A stretch of DNA of 64,000 nucleotides, from NCBI GenBank assembly GCA_023375785.1, contig SZWC01000546.1:321136-385135 (forward strand). Reading direction: 5' to 3'. Under the pieces are notes generated by a model, which was not told where the DNA came from, made no database searches, and saw nothing but the letters and a program-made list of their open reading frames with translations. The position numbers and the translations under genes are program-made. Positions 34,100-47,400 of this stretch are shown here, piece by piece (position 1 is the stretch's first letter; the number at the start of each line of letters is the position of its first letter). The stretch comes from Penium margaritaceum. Taxonomy: Eukaryota; Streptophyta; Zygnematophyceae; Desmidiales; Peniaceae.

Positions 34100-34829
34100 C
34101 ATCAGCTGCCACAGCACAAGCGCGTCTGCGGCTTCTGCTCTCGCATCTCCCATTGTAGCCAAAAACCTCCTAGCTAGGACTAGCACCAGGACTACTATAA
34201 AAGCTCTTGTAATTGCATGTATTAAGTTAACCCTTGTGGTTCAATCAGGTCCCCGTACCTTTCTTGCCTCCATCAGTCAATGCTTCTTTTCATGCCCGCC
34301 CTTGTGGCTGCGGCGTCCTCTTCGTTCGTTATCGCATCTGCCTGCCTTCCGGCTGCGGCACACTTGCTCCATTTGTCCGTGTGGTGAGCCCGGGTTTCCT
34401 GACTCTACGGCCTCACACTCTCCTGCGTTCTGCTTCGCTTGTTCGTCTTCACTCACTCGCGGCCCACACATGGTTGCTGTGGCTCGCCCCGCTGGCTTAC
34501 CCGCATCATAGTGCTATGGTTTTCTCTTACTCAATCATCATCAGCCCGCCTTCATTGCGCTGCGGCCCCTACCTCCTTCATCGCGCCCGTACCTTTGGTG
34601 CTGCGTCCACGCCAAGTACTGACAATCTTCTACCAGCCGTGTTTTCTAAATTCCATCTCTTATGTCAACTTCATAATGCTGGCCTGAGTGTTGCTGCGGT
34701 ACAGTGTAGGACGTAGCACGCGCTTTGGCGCTGCGGCTCGCCCCACGAGCTCGCCCGCGCCTCGGGAACGCACCAGACTCCATCCTCTAGTTCATCAGTG
34801 AGAATGTGGCCTCCTCCTAAATACTGACA

Positions 34830-34841
34830 TGGTATCAGAGA
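34830..34841 (+). other. Primer-binding site, initiator-Met tRNA type (family B copy 2)
   Basis: TGGTATCAGAGA directly after the LTR terminal CA. Confidence 0.85.
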
Positions 34842-37800
34842 ATGGCGAAAGATCCTCAGCAAATCATCCTCGTTCATCTGCTGTTGACATCTTCTGACGC
34901 CTGACATGCCTCGCCGAAGCAGACTTCACCAGCAACCACCTCCGCAACAGTGGGAACACCATCTCCCAGTCACAAACAGTCCTCCTCACCAGCATCCCAC
35001 GTGAAAACGACATCCATCAGGTGTGTATGGACACAGCTGAGGAACGGTGCTCCTCATGGCAACCAGCTGTACCCCACCACCGGAAGCAGCACTCGGTCAT
35101 TACAGCATCAGCAGTTCCATCCCCCACAGCATCCAGCAGTTATCCGCCTCCCCCAGCACCGGACTCCGTGCTGGCAGCATCACTGAATGGTGTATGGGCA
35201 CCGTTTGGTACAACTACACCTCACGAAAAAAGTGAAGCAGCATTCTCAGCTTTCGCACTTCCAGCAACAGCATCCCCTTGCACAACAGTAGCAATACTTC
35301 ATCATCAGCGATCTCCTCCGAGCTCCATCTTGTCTTTGTCTTGGTAACCTGTCTAACAAACGCCTTGCCTCAGCAAAGGCTCCAACAACCTCACCAGCTA
35401 TCAGATCTGCTCTACTACATCCACGACAGCGGAAGATCATCACCTCTTTCTCCAAAGTCAGAATGAGCACGACTGTCCACCTATCTCATGGATGGCGTCC
35501 GCTAGACTGTTTTTCTCGAGTCAACAAGATTGTGCTGCAAGGACTCCGCCATATTGTCTCATGAGCTACTACACTGGTCACTTTCACCTTCAGACTCCAT
35601 GCTGAGACACTGTTCCTACCTCATCCCTGATCCCAAAACACAACATCCACCATACCGCAGCAGCAACGTCTTCACTTNTCCTACTCCTCTCTGTCTATGT
35701 GCACGCTGCTCCACCCTCTCCACGTGGCATCAGAACTCTCAAGTGACATCAGCTACCAGAATTCACCAAGGCCTGGCCACTCTTCCCATCAACCTCCCGT
35801 TCATCAAAAGCATTGCTGCTCTTCTCCATGACCTCACCCTCCTTTGCCTTTGGGTTTCCTGTGCCTTGGGTTTGTTTACCTCCACTTTCCTTCTTCATGC
35901 ACTGTATCTTGCTTCTTTCCTACCTGCTGTCTTCCATGCCATCACCAGCACAATTGAAACCATCATTGAGCACTGCCTGAGCACCCTTCCAGCTCATTTT
36001 GCACTCACTACTCTCTAACCTTGGTTCTCACATGATGCAACCTCCTTCAGCTTCCTGTATCTGCCAAGAAGCAACCCGTCTCCCATCACCACTTCCAACC
36101 ACACACAAGCACAAGCAACCTCGCACAATCATGAGTCACACTCCAAGTACGCGCATCTCAGACACACCAAGCTATCACCACATGTCATCACATGCTTGTC
36201 TCTGTCCAGCTCTTGTACCAACCTCCCATCTCAGCCTTCAACCTGCATCTCCTCTCAGCGCCGCATGCATACCACCACAAGCAACCACGATGCCGCTTCA
36301 TCCCTGACGCCTTCCCTGACCTTGGTGTCGGAGTTTTCTCTTCTCTCACCTGTCTTGCACACTTCCTTTCTCTCAGAGGACTCTCGTCGCAATAACACCT
36401 TGTTCAATACACTCCTTGTCATGCATCTTCATTCCAGATCTCCATATCTTCTGTCATTTCCGTTTGTGTCATATTTCCTTGCTAACCTCCCCTCTCAGTC
36501 CCCAGTGGACTGCTTCTTACTACCCCAATGCCTCTGAGATTCTTCACCCCAAGACTCATATAGACTCTCACTTCACAGTCTTCCAATTTCACAAGTCATA
36601 TCATTCTCGTGTGACTCGTTTCCCCCGTCTCTTGCACTCCAGCATCACAACAACGTGTCACCGTCACCCTCAGTCCAAGGCACTGTCCAAACTCCTATCA
36701 TCATCCCAGCATACTCTCCACCACTCCTTGGTCTTCCTTTTTGGTCCCAGTGCTTCACTCCTCCTCGTGTTGATCACATTGTGACATTCCGGGGGACTGT
36801 TGGAAATAATTCTCAATGTCACTGGGCATCCTCATGGTCCTTGTTGTCAAACATCCCACACGGCCACAATGTCCAATTGCCCCTTCCGAGGAAATTCCAG
36901 AGAACCTGGTTCACGTCTGCCTGGTGCATCCCAGCAACCGTGGGAGGCTCAACAGCCTGGTTTGGCAACGGCCAGATGAGCTTCGCTGTCCTAGCCTCTA
37001 GTGATCGCGCCCTTATTGGACAATCCATCCAAACCGTCCAATGTGACTGGAGACCGACGGTGAAACCTGCCGCTCCCGCCAACGAAGCGAAACAACCGCA
37101 GTCCGGTCCCCGCGTACCGACAACAGAACGGGACTGGCGGGTCCATCTCGGAGTGGCACCACAAGATCCAGGAACACCAAAGGCATCACCAGCTGCCAAA
37201 GCAGAAGCGCGTCTGCGGCTTTTGCTCTCGCATCGCCCACCATAGCCAAAGGACTCCTATCTAGGACAAGCACTAGGACTACTTGAAACGTTCTTGTAGT
37301 TGCATGCAATAAATTAACCCTTGTGGTTCAATCGGGTCTCCGTGCCTTTCTTGCCTCCATCAGTCAATGCTTCTATTCATGCCCGCCCTTGTGGCTGCAG
37401 CGTCCTATTCATTCATTATCGCACGTGCCCGCCTTCCAGCTGCAGCACACTTGCTCCATTTGTCAGTGTGGTGAGCCCGGGTTTCCTGACTGTGCAGCCT
37501 CACACTCTCCTACGTTCCGCTCCGCTTGTTCGTCTCCACTCACTCGCGGCCCACACATGGTTACTGTGGCTTGCCCCGCTGGATTGCCCGCATCATAGTG
37601 CCGTGGTCCTATCTTACTCAATCATCATCGGCCCGCCTTCACTACGCTGCGGCCCCTACCACCTTCATCGCGCACGCACGTTCAGTGCTGCGCCCACGCC
37701 AAGTACTGACAATGTTCTACCAGCCGTGTTTCCTGAATTCCATCTCTTATGTCAACTTCATCATGCTGACCTGAGTGTTGCTACGGCACAGTCTAGGACG

Positions 37801-37916
37801 TAGCCCGCGCTTTGGCGCTGCGGCTCACCCCACCAGCTTGCCCGCGCCTCACGAACGCACCAGACTCTATCCTCTAGTTCATCAGTGAGAATGTGGCCTC
37901 CTCTAAAATACGGACA

Positions 37917-40900
37917 GCTTATACGTGCAACGTCATGCATAGTACACGTGCATTGTAGTTGGGCACTCTGACCGTGGCTGACTCGTGTTACAGTTCGTAG
38001 AAGTTAAAGTCATGTGGATACGTTTGTGGTCATGGTCAGTGGCACATGCAAACTTTGTCAAGACATCGCGCACAATAGCAAAACTGAGCCACCAGTGTTT
38101 TACCTTGTTTATGCCTACAAGTTTATGCCTAGCACACGTGCACTGTGATTGGGCACTCTGACTGTGGCTGACTCGTGTCATGATTCGTAGACGTTTAAGG
38201 TACTTGGATAAATTTGTGGTCATGGTCAGTTGCACATGCCAACTTTGTCAAGGGATTACGCACAATAGCCACATCGAGCCACCAGTATTCTACCTTGTTT
38301 GTTCCTGCAAGATCATGCATAGTATATGTGCACTGTGATTGGGCACTCTGACCGTGGCTGACTCATGTGATGATTCATAGAAGTTAAAGTCACTTGGTAA
38401 ACGTTGTGGGCATGGTCAGTGGCACATGCCAACTTTGTCAATGCATTATCCACAATAGCCACACCGCGCCACCAGTATTCTACCTTGTTTATACCTGCAA
38501 GGCCATGCCTAGTACACGTGCACTGTGATTGGGCACTCTGAACGTGGCTGACTCGTGTCATGATTCATAGCTGTTTAAGGTACTTGGATAAATTTGTGGT
38601 CATGGTCAGTGGCACAGGCCAACTTGTCAAGGCATTGCACACAATAGCAGTGCCAGGTGACCAGTTTGTGTACCTTGTTCACACCAGCAAGGTCACGCAT
38701 AGTACATGTGCACAGTGAGTGTTAACTCTGACCGTGGCTGACTCGTGTTACGATTCGTATAAGTTAAAGTCATTCGGATACGTTTGTGGTCATGGTCAGT
38801 GGCACATGCCAACTTTGTCAATGCATCGCACACAAAAGTCGCACCGGGCCACCAATGCTTTACCTTGTTTATACCTGCAAGTTTATGCCTAGCACACGTG
38901 CATTGTGATTTGGGTACTCTGACCGTGGCTGACTCATGTGATGATTCATATAAGTTAAAGTCACTTGGTTATCTTTGTGGTCATGGTTAGTTGCACAGGC
39001 CAACATTGTCAAGGTATTGCACACAAAGGCTACACCGAGCCACCAGTATTCTACCTTGTTTGTTCCTGCAAGATCATGCATAGTACATGTGCACTGTGAT
39101 TGGGCACTCTGACCATGGCTAACTTGTGTTACAATTGGTAGAAGTTAAAGTCACTCGGATAAACTTGTGGTCATGGTCAGTGGCACATGCCAACTTTGTC
39201 AAGGCTTTGCACACAATAGCCACACCATGCCACCGATCTTTTACCTTGTTTAAACCTGCAAGGTTATGCATATTACAGGTGCACTGTGATTGGGCACTCT
39301 GACCGTGGCTGACTCATGTGATGATTCATAGAAGTTAAAGTCACTTGGTTAACTTTGTTGTCACGGTCAGTGGCACATGCCAACGTTGTCAAGGAATTGC
39401 GCACGATAGCCACATCGAGCCACCAGTAATCTACCTTGTTTGTACCTGCAAGATCATGCCTAGTACATTTGCACTGTGATTGGACACTCTGACTGTGGCT
39501 GACTCGTGTTATGATCAATAGAAGTAAAAGTCACATGGATATAGTCGTGGTCATGGTCAGTGGCATGTGCCAACTTTGTCAAGGCATTGCGCAAAATAGC
39601 CAACCAAGCCACCAGTATTCTACCTTGTTTGGACCTGCAAGATCATGCCCAGCATATCTGTACTGTTATTGGACACTCTGACCGTGGCTGACTCGTGTTA
39701 CAGTTCGTAGAAGTTAAAGTCATGTGGATACGTTTGTGGTCATGGTCAGTGGCACATGCCAACTTTGTCAAGGCTTTGCACACAATAGCCACACCATGCC
39801 ACCGATCTTTTACCTTGTTTAAACCTGCAAGGTTATGCATATTACAGGTGCACTGTGATTGGGCACTCTGACCGTGGCTGACTCATGTGATGATTCATAG
39901 AAGTTAAAGTCACTTGGTTAACTTTGTGGTCACGGTCAGTGGCACATGCCAACGTTGTCAAGGAATTGCGCACGATAGCCACATCGAGCCACCAGTAATC
40001 TACCTTGTTTGTACCTGCAAGATCATGCCTAGTACATTTGCACTGTGATTGGACACTCTGACTGTGGCTGACTCGTGTTATGATCAATAGAAGTAAAAGT
40101 CACATGGATATAGTCGTGGTCATGGTCAGTGGCATGTGCCAACTTTGTCAAGGCATTGCGCAAAATAGCCAACCAAGCCACCAGTATTCTACCTTGTTTG
40201 TACCTACAAGGTCATGCCCAGTATATATGCACTGTGATTTGACACTCTGACCGTGGCTGACTCGTGTTATGATTCATAGCCGTTTAATATCCTTGGTTAA
40301 CATTGTGGTCATGGTCAGTGGCACATACCAACTTTATCAAGGCATTGCGCACAATGGCCGTGCCAAGCCACCGGTTTCTTACCTTGTTTATACCTTCACG
40401 GTCATGCGTATTAGATGTACACTTTGATTGGGCACTCTGACCGTGGCTGACTCGTGTTCCAATTCGTAGACGTTAAAGTCACTTGGTAAACATTGTGGAC
40501 ATGGTGAGTGGCACATGCCAACTTTATCAAGGCATTGCACACACCGAGCCACCAGTATTCTATCCTGTTTGCACCTGCAAGATCATGCCTAGTACATCTG
40601 TACTTTGATTAGAAACTCTGACAGTGGCTGACTCGTGTTGTGATCAATAGAAGTAAAAGTCACTTGGATACATTTGTGGTCATGGTCAGTGGCACATGCC
40701 AACTTTGTCAGGGCATTATACGCGATAGCCACACCGAGCCACCAGTTTTCTACCCTTTTCATACCTGTAAGGTCATGGCCCGTATGTATGTACTGTGATT
40801 AAACACTCTGACCGTGGCTGACTCGTGTTATGATTCATAGCCGTTTAAGGTTCTTGGTAAACTTTCTGGTCATGTTCAGTGGCACTTGCCAACTTTGTCA

Positions 40901-42711
40901 AGGCATTGCGCACAATAGCCGTGCCAAGCCAACGGTGTTTTACCTTATTCATACCTGCAAGGTCATGCCTAGTACATCGGAACTGTGATTGGGCACTCTG
41001 ACTGTGGCTGACTCGTGCTACGATTCGTAGAAGTTAAAGTCACTTGGTAAACTCTGTGGTCATGGTCGGTTGCACATGCCAACTTTGTTAAGGCATTGCG
41101 CATAATAGCCGTCCCAAGACACCAGTTTTCTACCCTGTTGATACCTGCAAGGTCATGCATATTAGATGTGCACTGTGATTGGGTACTCTGACCGAGCTGA
41201 CTCGTGTTATGATTTGTTGAAATTAAAGTCATTTGGTAATCTTTGTGGTCATAGTCAGTGGCACGTGCCAACTTTGTCAAGGCATTGCGCACAATAGCCA
41301 CACCGCGCCACCAGTATTCTACCTTGTTTGCACCTGCAAGATCATGCCTAGTACATCTGCACTGTGATTTGACACTCCGACCGTGGCTGACTCGTGTTAT
41401 GATTAATAGAAGTAGAAGTCACTTGGATACATTTGTGGTCATGGTCTGTGGCACATGCCAACTTTGTCAAGGCGTTGCACACAATAGCCACACCGAGCCA
41501 CCAGTTTTCTACCTTGTTTATACCTGCAAGGTCATGCCCAGTAAGTGTGCACTGTGATTGGACACTCTGATCGTGGCTGACTTGTGTTATGATTCATAGC
41601 CGTGTAAGGTACTTGGTAAACTTTGCGGTCATGGTCAGTGCCCCATGCCAACTTTGTCAGGGCATTGCTCACAATAGCCGTGCCAAGCCACCGGTTTTTT
41701 ACCCTGTTTATACCTGCAAGGTCATGCCTAGTAATTCTGAACCATGATTGGGCACTCTGACCGTGGCTAACTCATGCTACGTTTCGTAGAAGTTAAAGTC
41801 ACTTGGTAAGCATTGTGGTCATGGTCAGTGGCACATGCCAGCTTTGTTAAGGCATTGCGCACAATAGCCACACCGAGCCACCACTATTCTACCTTGTTTG
41901 TACATACAAGATCATGCCTGGTACATTTGCACTGTGATTGGACACTCTGACCGTGGCTGACTCGTGTTATGATCAATAGAAGTAAAAGTCACTAGGATAT
42001 ATCCGTTGTCATGGTCAGTGTCACGTGCCAACGTTGTCAAGGCATTGTGCAAAATAGCCACACCGAGCCAGTAGTATTCTACCTTGTTTGTACTTGCAAG
42101 GTCATGCCCAGTACATCTGCACTATGATTGGACACTCTGACCGTGGCTGATTCGTGTTATGATTCATAGCCGTTTAAGGTACTTGGTAAACTTTGTGGTC
42201 ATGGTCAGTGGCACATGCCATCTTTGTCAAGGCATTGCGCACAAAAGCTTTGCCAAGCCACCAGTTTTTTTGCCTTCTTTATACCTGCAAGGTCATGCAT
42301 ATTAGATGTGCACTGTGATTGGGCACTCTGACCATGGCTGACTTGTGTTACGAGTCGTAGAAGTTAAAGTCACTTGGTAAACGTTGTGGTCATGGTATGT
42401 GGCACATGCCAACTTTGTCAAGGCATTGCGCACAATAGCCACACCGAGCCATCGGTTCTCTACCTTGTTTGTACCTACAAGATCATGCCTAGTACATATG
42501 TACTGTGATTGGACACTCTGACTGTGGCTGACTCGTGTTATGATCAATAGAAGTAAATGTCACTTGGATACAGTTTTGGTCATGGTCAGTGGCACATGCC
42601 AACTTTGTCAAGGCATTGCGCATAATAACCACACCGAGCAACCAGTATTCCACATGGTTTATACCTGGAAGGTCATGCCCAGTACATCTGCACTGTGATT
42701 GGACATCTAAT
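37917..42711 (+). repeat. Satellite, plus orientation, beyond the second duplicated block
   Basis: About 25 monomers. Up to about 39223 it matches 26817-28122; after that the composition returns to the mixed flavours seen in array 1. Contains the 569-bp local duplication described separately. Ends at an inversion point (GATTGGACAT joined to CTAATATGCATGACC). Confidence 0.95.
39224..40198 (+). repeat. 569-bp (three-monomer) direct duplication inside the satellite
   Basis: 39224-39630 recurs at 39793-40199 almost base for base (for example ACCATGCCACCGATCTTTTA at both). The bridge at about 39640-39790 is a patchwork of phrases found near 32030 and near 37970, suggesting shuffling by recombination or conversion. 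Confidence 0.85.
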
Positions 42712-44110
42712 ATGCATGACCTTGCAGGTATAAACAAGGTAAGATACCGGTGGCTTGGCACGGCTATTGAGCGCAATGCCTTGACAAAGTTGGCATGTGC
42801 CACTGACCATGACCACACTCTTTACCGATTACCTTAAACGGCTATGAATCATAACACGCGTCACCGACGATCAGAGTGTCCAATCACAGTGCAGATGTAC
42901 TAGGCATGATCTTTCAGGTGCAAACAAGGTAGAATACGGGGGGCTCGGTGTGGCTATTGTGCACAATGCCCTGATAAAATTGGCATGTGCCACTGAGCAT
43001 GATCACAATGTTAACCAAGTGACTAGCTTCTACAAATCGTAACACGGGTCAGCCACTGCCAGAGTGCCCAATCATAGTGCACATCTAATATGCATGACCT
43101 TGCTTGTATAAAAAGGTAAAAAATCGGTGGCTTGGCACGGCTATTGTGCGTAATGCCTTGACAAAGTAGGCACGTGCCACTGACCATGACCACAAAGTTT
43201 ACCAAGTACGTTAAATGGCTATGTATTCTAACATGAGTCAGCCACGATCAGAGTGTCAAATCACAGTGCATATATAGTGGGCATGACCATACAGGTTTAA
43301 ACAAGGTAGAATACTCGTGGCTCGGTGTGGCTATTGTGCGCAATGCCTTGACAACGTTGGAATGTGCCACTGACCATGACCACAAATGTATCCAAGTGAC
43401 GTTTACGTCTGTTGATCATAACACGAGTCAGCCATGGTCAGAGTGTCCAATCACAGTGCATATGTATTAGACATGATCGTGCAGGTGCAAACAAGGTAAA
43501 ACACCGGTGGCTTGGTGTGGCTATTGTGCGCACTGCTTTGACAAATTTGGCATGTGCCACAGACAATGACCACAAGGTTTACCAAGTGACTTTAACTTCT
43601 ACTCATCGTAACACGAGTCAGCCACAGTCAGAGTGCCCAATCAGAGTGCACGTCTAACATGCATGACCTTGCAGGAATAAACAAGGAAAAAACCCGGTAG
43701 CTTGGCACTGCTATTGTGCGCAATGCCTTGACAAAGTCGGCATGTGCCACTGACCATGACTTCAAAGCTTACCAAGTGACTTTAACTTCTACAAACCGTA
43801 ACACGAGTCAGCCACATTCAGAGTGCCCAATCACAGTGCACACCTAATATGCATGATGTTGCAGGTAAAAACAAGGTAAAAAACCGTTGGCTTGGCACGG
43901 CTATTGTGCGCAATGCATTGACCAAGTTTGCATGTGCCACTGACCATTACCACAAAGTTACCAAGTACCTTAAATGGCTATGAATCATAACACGAGTCAG
44001 CCACGGTCAGATTGTCCAATCACAGTACAGATGTACTTGGCATGATCTTGCAGGTGCAAACAAGGTAGAATACTGGTGGCTTGGTTTGGCTATTGTGCGC
44101 AATGCCTTGG
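42712..44110 (-). repeat. Satellite, inverted orientation
   Basis: About seven monomers reading in reverse; same family and flavours as elsewhere. Confidence 0.95.
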
Positions 44111-44450
44111 CGAAGACAAGGAATGCAAGGAGCGAGCAGAGCAAAGACACAGCGGCGAAGCCGCGAACTAAAGGGGAACAGGATGAGTAGATCTGATCTG
44201 GTTAAACTAGGGAGGGAATGAACATCCTCCGTATATACAGCAGAACAGGACAAAGCAAGTATTAACGGCTTGTTTCCGCTAGCCGGACGCGTGGCGACGT
44301 GGTCGCTTATTAGGGGCGGCTCGACTCTGGTGGAACGGTTATGACCCACCAGCCGTTACCGGTGAGGTTCGCTACGGGACCTAAACCAGGATCGAGAGCT
44401 CAGATTATCCAAGGGGTGAAGAGCACATTGTCTGAGTCACATTTTTGACA
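44111..44450 (-). mobile_element. Family A LTR fragment (A4)
   Basis: About 340 bp of LTR, with the hairpin AGCGGC-GAA-GCCGCG near 44153, the AACATCCTCCGTATATACAG promoter-like segment, and the terminus TTTTTGACA. Only one side ends at a natural LTR end. Closest to the left LTR of A1 (shared GCGACGTGGTCGCTTA). Fossil remnant. Confidence 0.8.
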
Positions 44451-47400
44451 AATACTGGTGGCTCGGTGTGGCTATTGTGGGCGATGCCTTGACAAAGTTG
44501 GCATGTGCCACTGACCATGACCACAGAGATTACCAAGTGACTTTAACTTCTACGCATCGTAACACGAGTCATTCACGGTCAGAGTACCCAATCACAGTGC
44601 ACGTCTAATATGCATGACCTTGCTGGTATAAAAGAGGTAACAAACCTGTGGCTTGGCACGGCTATTATGCGTTTTACCTTGACAAAGTTGGCATGTGCCA
44701 CTGAACATGACCACAATGTTTACCAAGTACCTTAAACGGCTATGAATCATAACACGAGTCAGCCACGGTCACAGTGTCCAATCACAGTGCAGATGTACTA
44801 GGCATGATCTTGCAGGTGCAAACAACGTAAAATACTGGTGGCTCGGTGTGGCTATTGCGCGCACTGCCTTGACAATGTTGGCATGTGCCACTGACCATGA
44901 CCACAAATGTATCCAAGTGACTTTTACTTCTATTGATCATAACATGAGTCGGCCACGGTCAGAGTGTTTAATCACAGTGCACATGCACTAGGCATGATCT
45001 TGCAGGTACAAACAAGGTAGAATACCAGTGGCTCGGTGTGGCTATAGTGCTCAATGCCATGACAAAGTTGGCATGTGCCACTGACCATGATCACAAGTGT
45101 TTCCAAGTGACTTTTACTTCTATTGATCATAGCACGAGTCAGCCACGGTCAGAGTGTCCAATCACAGTGCACGTATATTGGGCATGACCTTACAGGTATA
45201 GACAAGGTAGAATATTGGTGGCACCGTGTGGCAATTCTGTGCAATGCCTTGACAAAGTTGGCATGTGCCACCGACCATGACAACAAATGTATCCAAGTGA
45301 CGTTTACTTCTATTGATCATAACACGAGTCAGCCATGGTCAGAGTGTCCAATCACAGTGCAGATTTACTAGATTTACCTTGCAGGTACAAACAGTACAAA
45401 CAAGGTAGAATACTGGTGGCTCGGTGTGGCTATTGTGTGCAATGCCTTGACAATGTTGGCATGTGCCATTGACCATGACCACAAATGCATCCAAGTGACT
45501 TCTACTTCTATTGATCATAACACGAGTCAGTCACGATCAGAGTGTCCAATCACAGTGCACATGTACTAGGCATGATCTTGCAGGTACAAACAAGGTAGAA
45601 TACTGGTGGCTCGTTGTGTCTATTGTGCGTAATGCCTTGACAAAGCTGGCATGTGCCACTGACCATGACCACAAAGTTTACCAAGTACCTTAAACGGCTT
45701 TTAATCATAACACGAGTCAGCCACGGTCAGAGTGTCCAGTCAAAGTGCAGATATGCTGGGCATGATCTTTCAGGTACAAAAAAGGTAGAATTCTGGTGGG
45801 TCGGTGTGGCTATTGTGCGTAATGCCTTGACAGAGTTGGCACGTACCACTGAAAATGACCACAAATGAATCCAAGTGACTTTTACTTCTATTGGTCATAA
45901 CACGATTCAACCACGGTTAGAGTGTCCAATCACAGTGCAGATATACTAGGCATGATCTTACAAATACAAACAAGGTAGAATACTGGTGGCTCAGTGTGGC
46001 TATTGTGCGCAATGCCTGAACAAAGTTGGCATGTGCCACTGCCCATGACCACAAAGTTTACCAAGTGACTTTAACTTCTAGGAGTCGTAACACGAGTCGC
46101 AGATGGTCAGAGTGTCCAATCACAGTGCAGATGTACTAGGAATGATCTTGCAGGTATAAACAAGGTAAAATACTGGTGGCTCGGTGCGGCTATTGTGCGC
46201 AATGTATTGACAAAGTTGGCATGTGCCACTGACCATGACCACAAAGTTTACCAAGTGACCTTACCTTCTACGCATTGTAACACGTTTCATTCACGGTCAG
46301 AGTACCCAATCACATTGCACATCCAATATGCATGACCTTGCAGGTATAAACAGGGTAGAAACCAGTGGCTTGGCACGGCTATTGTGCGCAATGCCTTGAC
46401 AAAGTTGGCATGTGCCACTGACCATGACCACAAAGTTTACCAAGTACCTTAAACGGCTATGAATCATAACACGAGTCAGCCACGGTCAGAGAGTCCAATC
46501 ATAGTGCAGATATACTAGGCATGATTTGGCAGGTTCAAAAAAAGGTTGAATACTGGTGGCTCGATGTGGCTATTGTGCGTAATGCCTTGACAAAGTTTGC
46601 AGGTGCCACTGACCATGACCACAAAGTGTACCAAGTGGCTTTAACTTCTACGAACTGTAACACGAGTCGGAGATGGTCAGAGTGTTAAATCACAGTGCAG
46701 ATGTACTAGGAATGATGTTGCTGGTGTAAACAAGGTAGAATACTGGTGGCTCGGTGTGGCTATTGTGGGGAATGCCTTGACAAAGTTGGCATGTGCCACT
46801 GACCATGACCACAGAGTTTACCAAGTGACGTTTACTTCTATTGATCATAACACGAGTCAGCCACGGTCAGGGTGTCCAATCACAGTGCAGATATATTGGG
46901 CATGACCTTACAGGTACAAACAAGGTAGAATAGTGGTGGCTCGGTGTGGAAATTGTGTGGAATGCCTTGACAAAGTTGGTATGTGCCACCGACCATGACC
47001 ACAAATGTATCCAAGTGATGTTTACTTCTATTGATCATAACATGAGTCAGCCACGGTCAGAGTGTCCAATCACAGTGCAGATGTACTAGGCATGATCTTG
47101 CAGGTACAAAAAAGGTAGAATACTGGTGGCTCGTTGTGTGTATTGTGCGTAATGCCTTGACAAAGTTGGCATGTGCCACTGACCATGACCACAAAGTTTA
47201 CCAAGTACCTTAAAAGGCTTTGAATCATAACACGAGTCAGCCACGGTCAGAGTGTCCAATCAAAGTGAACATATACTGGGCATGATCTTGCAAGTACAAA
47301 CAAGGTAGAATTCTGGTGGGTCGGTGTGGCTATTGTGCGTAATGCCTTGACAGAGTTGGCACGTACCACTGACAATGACCACAAATGTATCCAAGTGACT

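Larger units (their letters stand above)
33358..37916 (+). mobile_element. Gene-poor LTR retrotransposon, family B copy 2
   Basis: Paralogue of 22913-26816 in the duplicated block. 5' LTR 33358-34829 (apparent length inflated by the duplicate around the N at 33747); Met-i primer site TGGTATCAGAGA at 34830; internal region of about 2.0 kb; polypurine GGGGGAC; 3' LTR 36798-37916 (1119 bp), the same length as the 5' LTR of copy 1. An N at 35678 stands where copy 1 has about 90 additional bases. No pol wording. The flanks match those of copy 1, so both derive from one insertion followed by duplication of the region. Confidence 0.85.
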
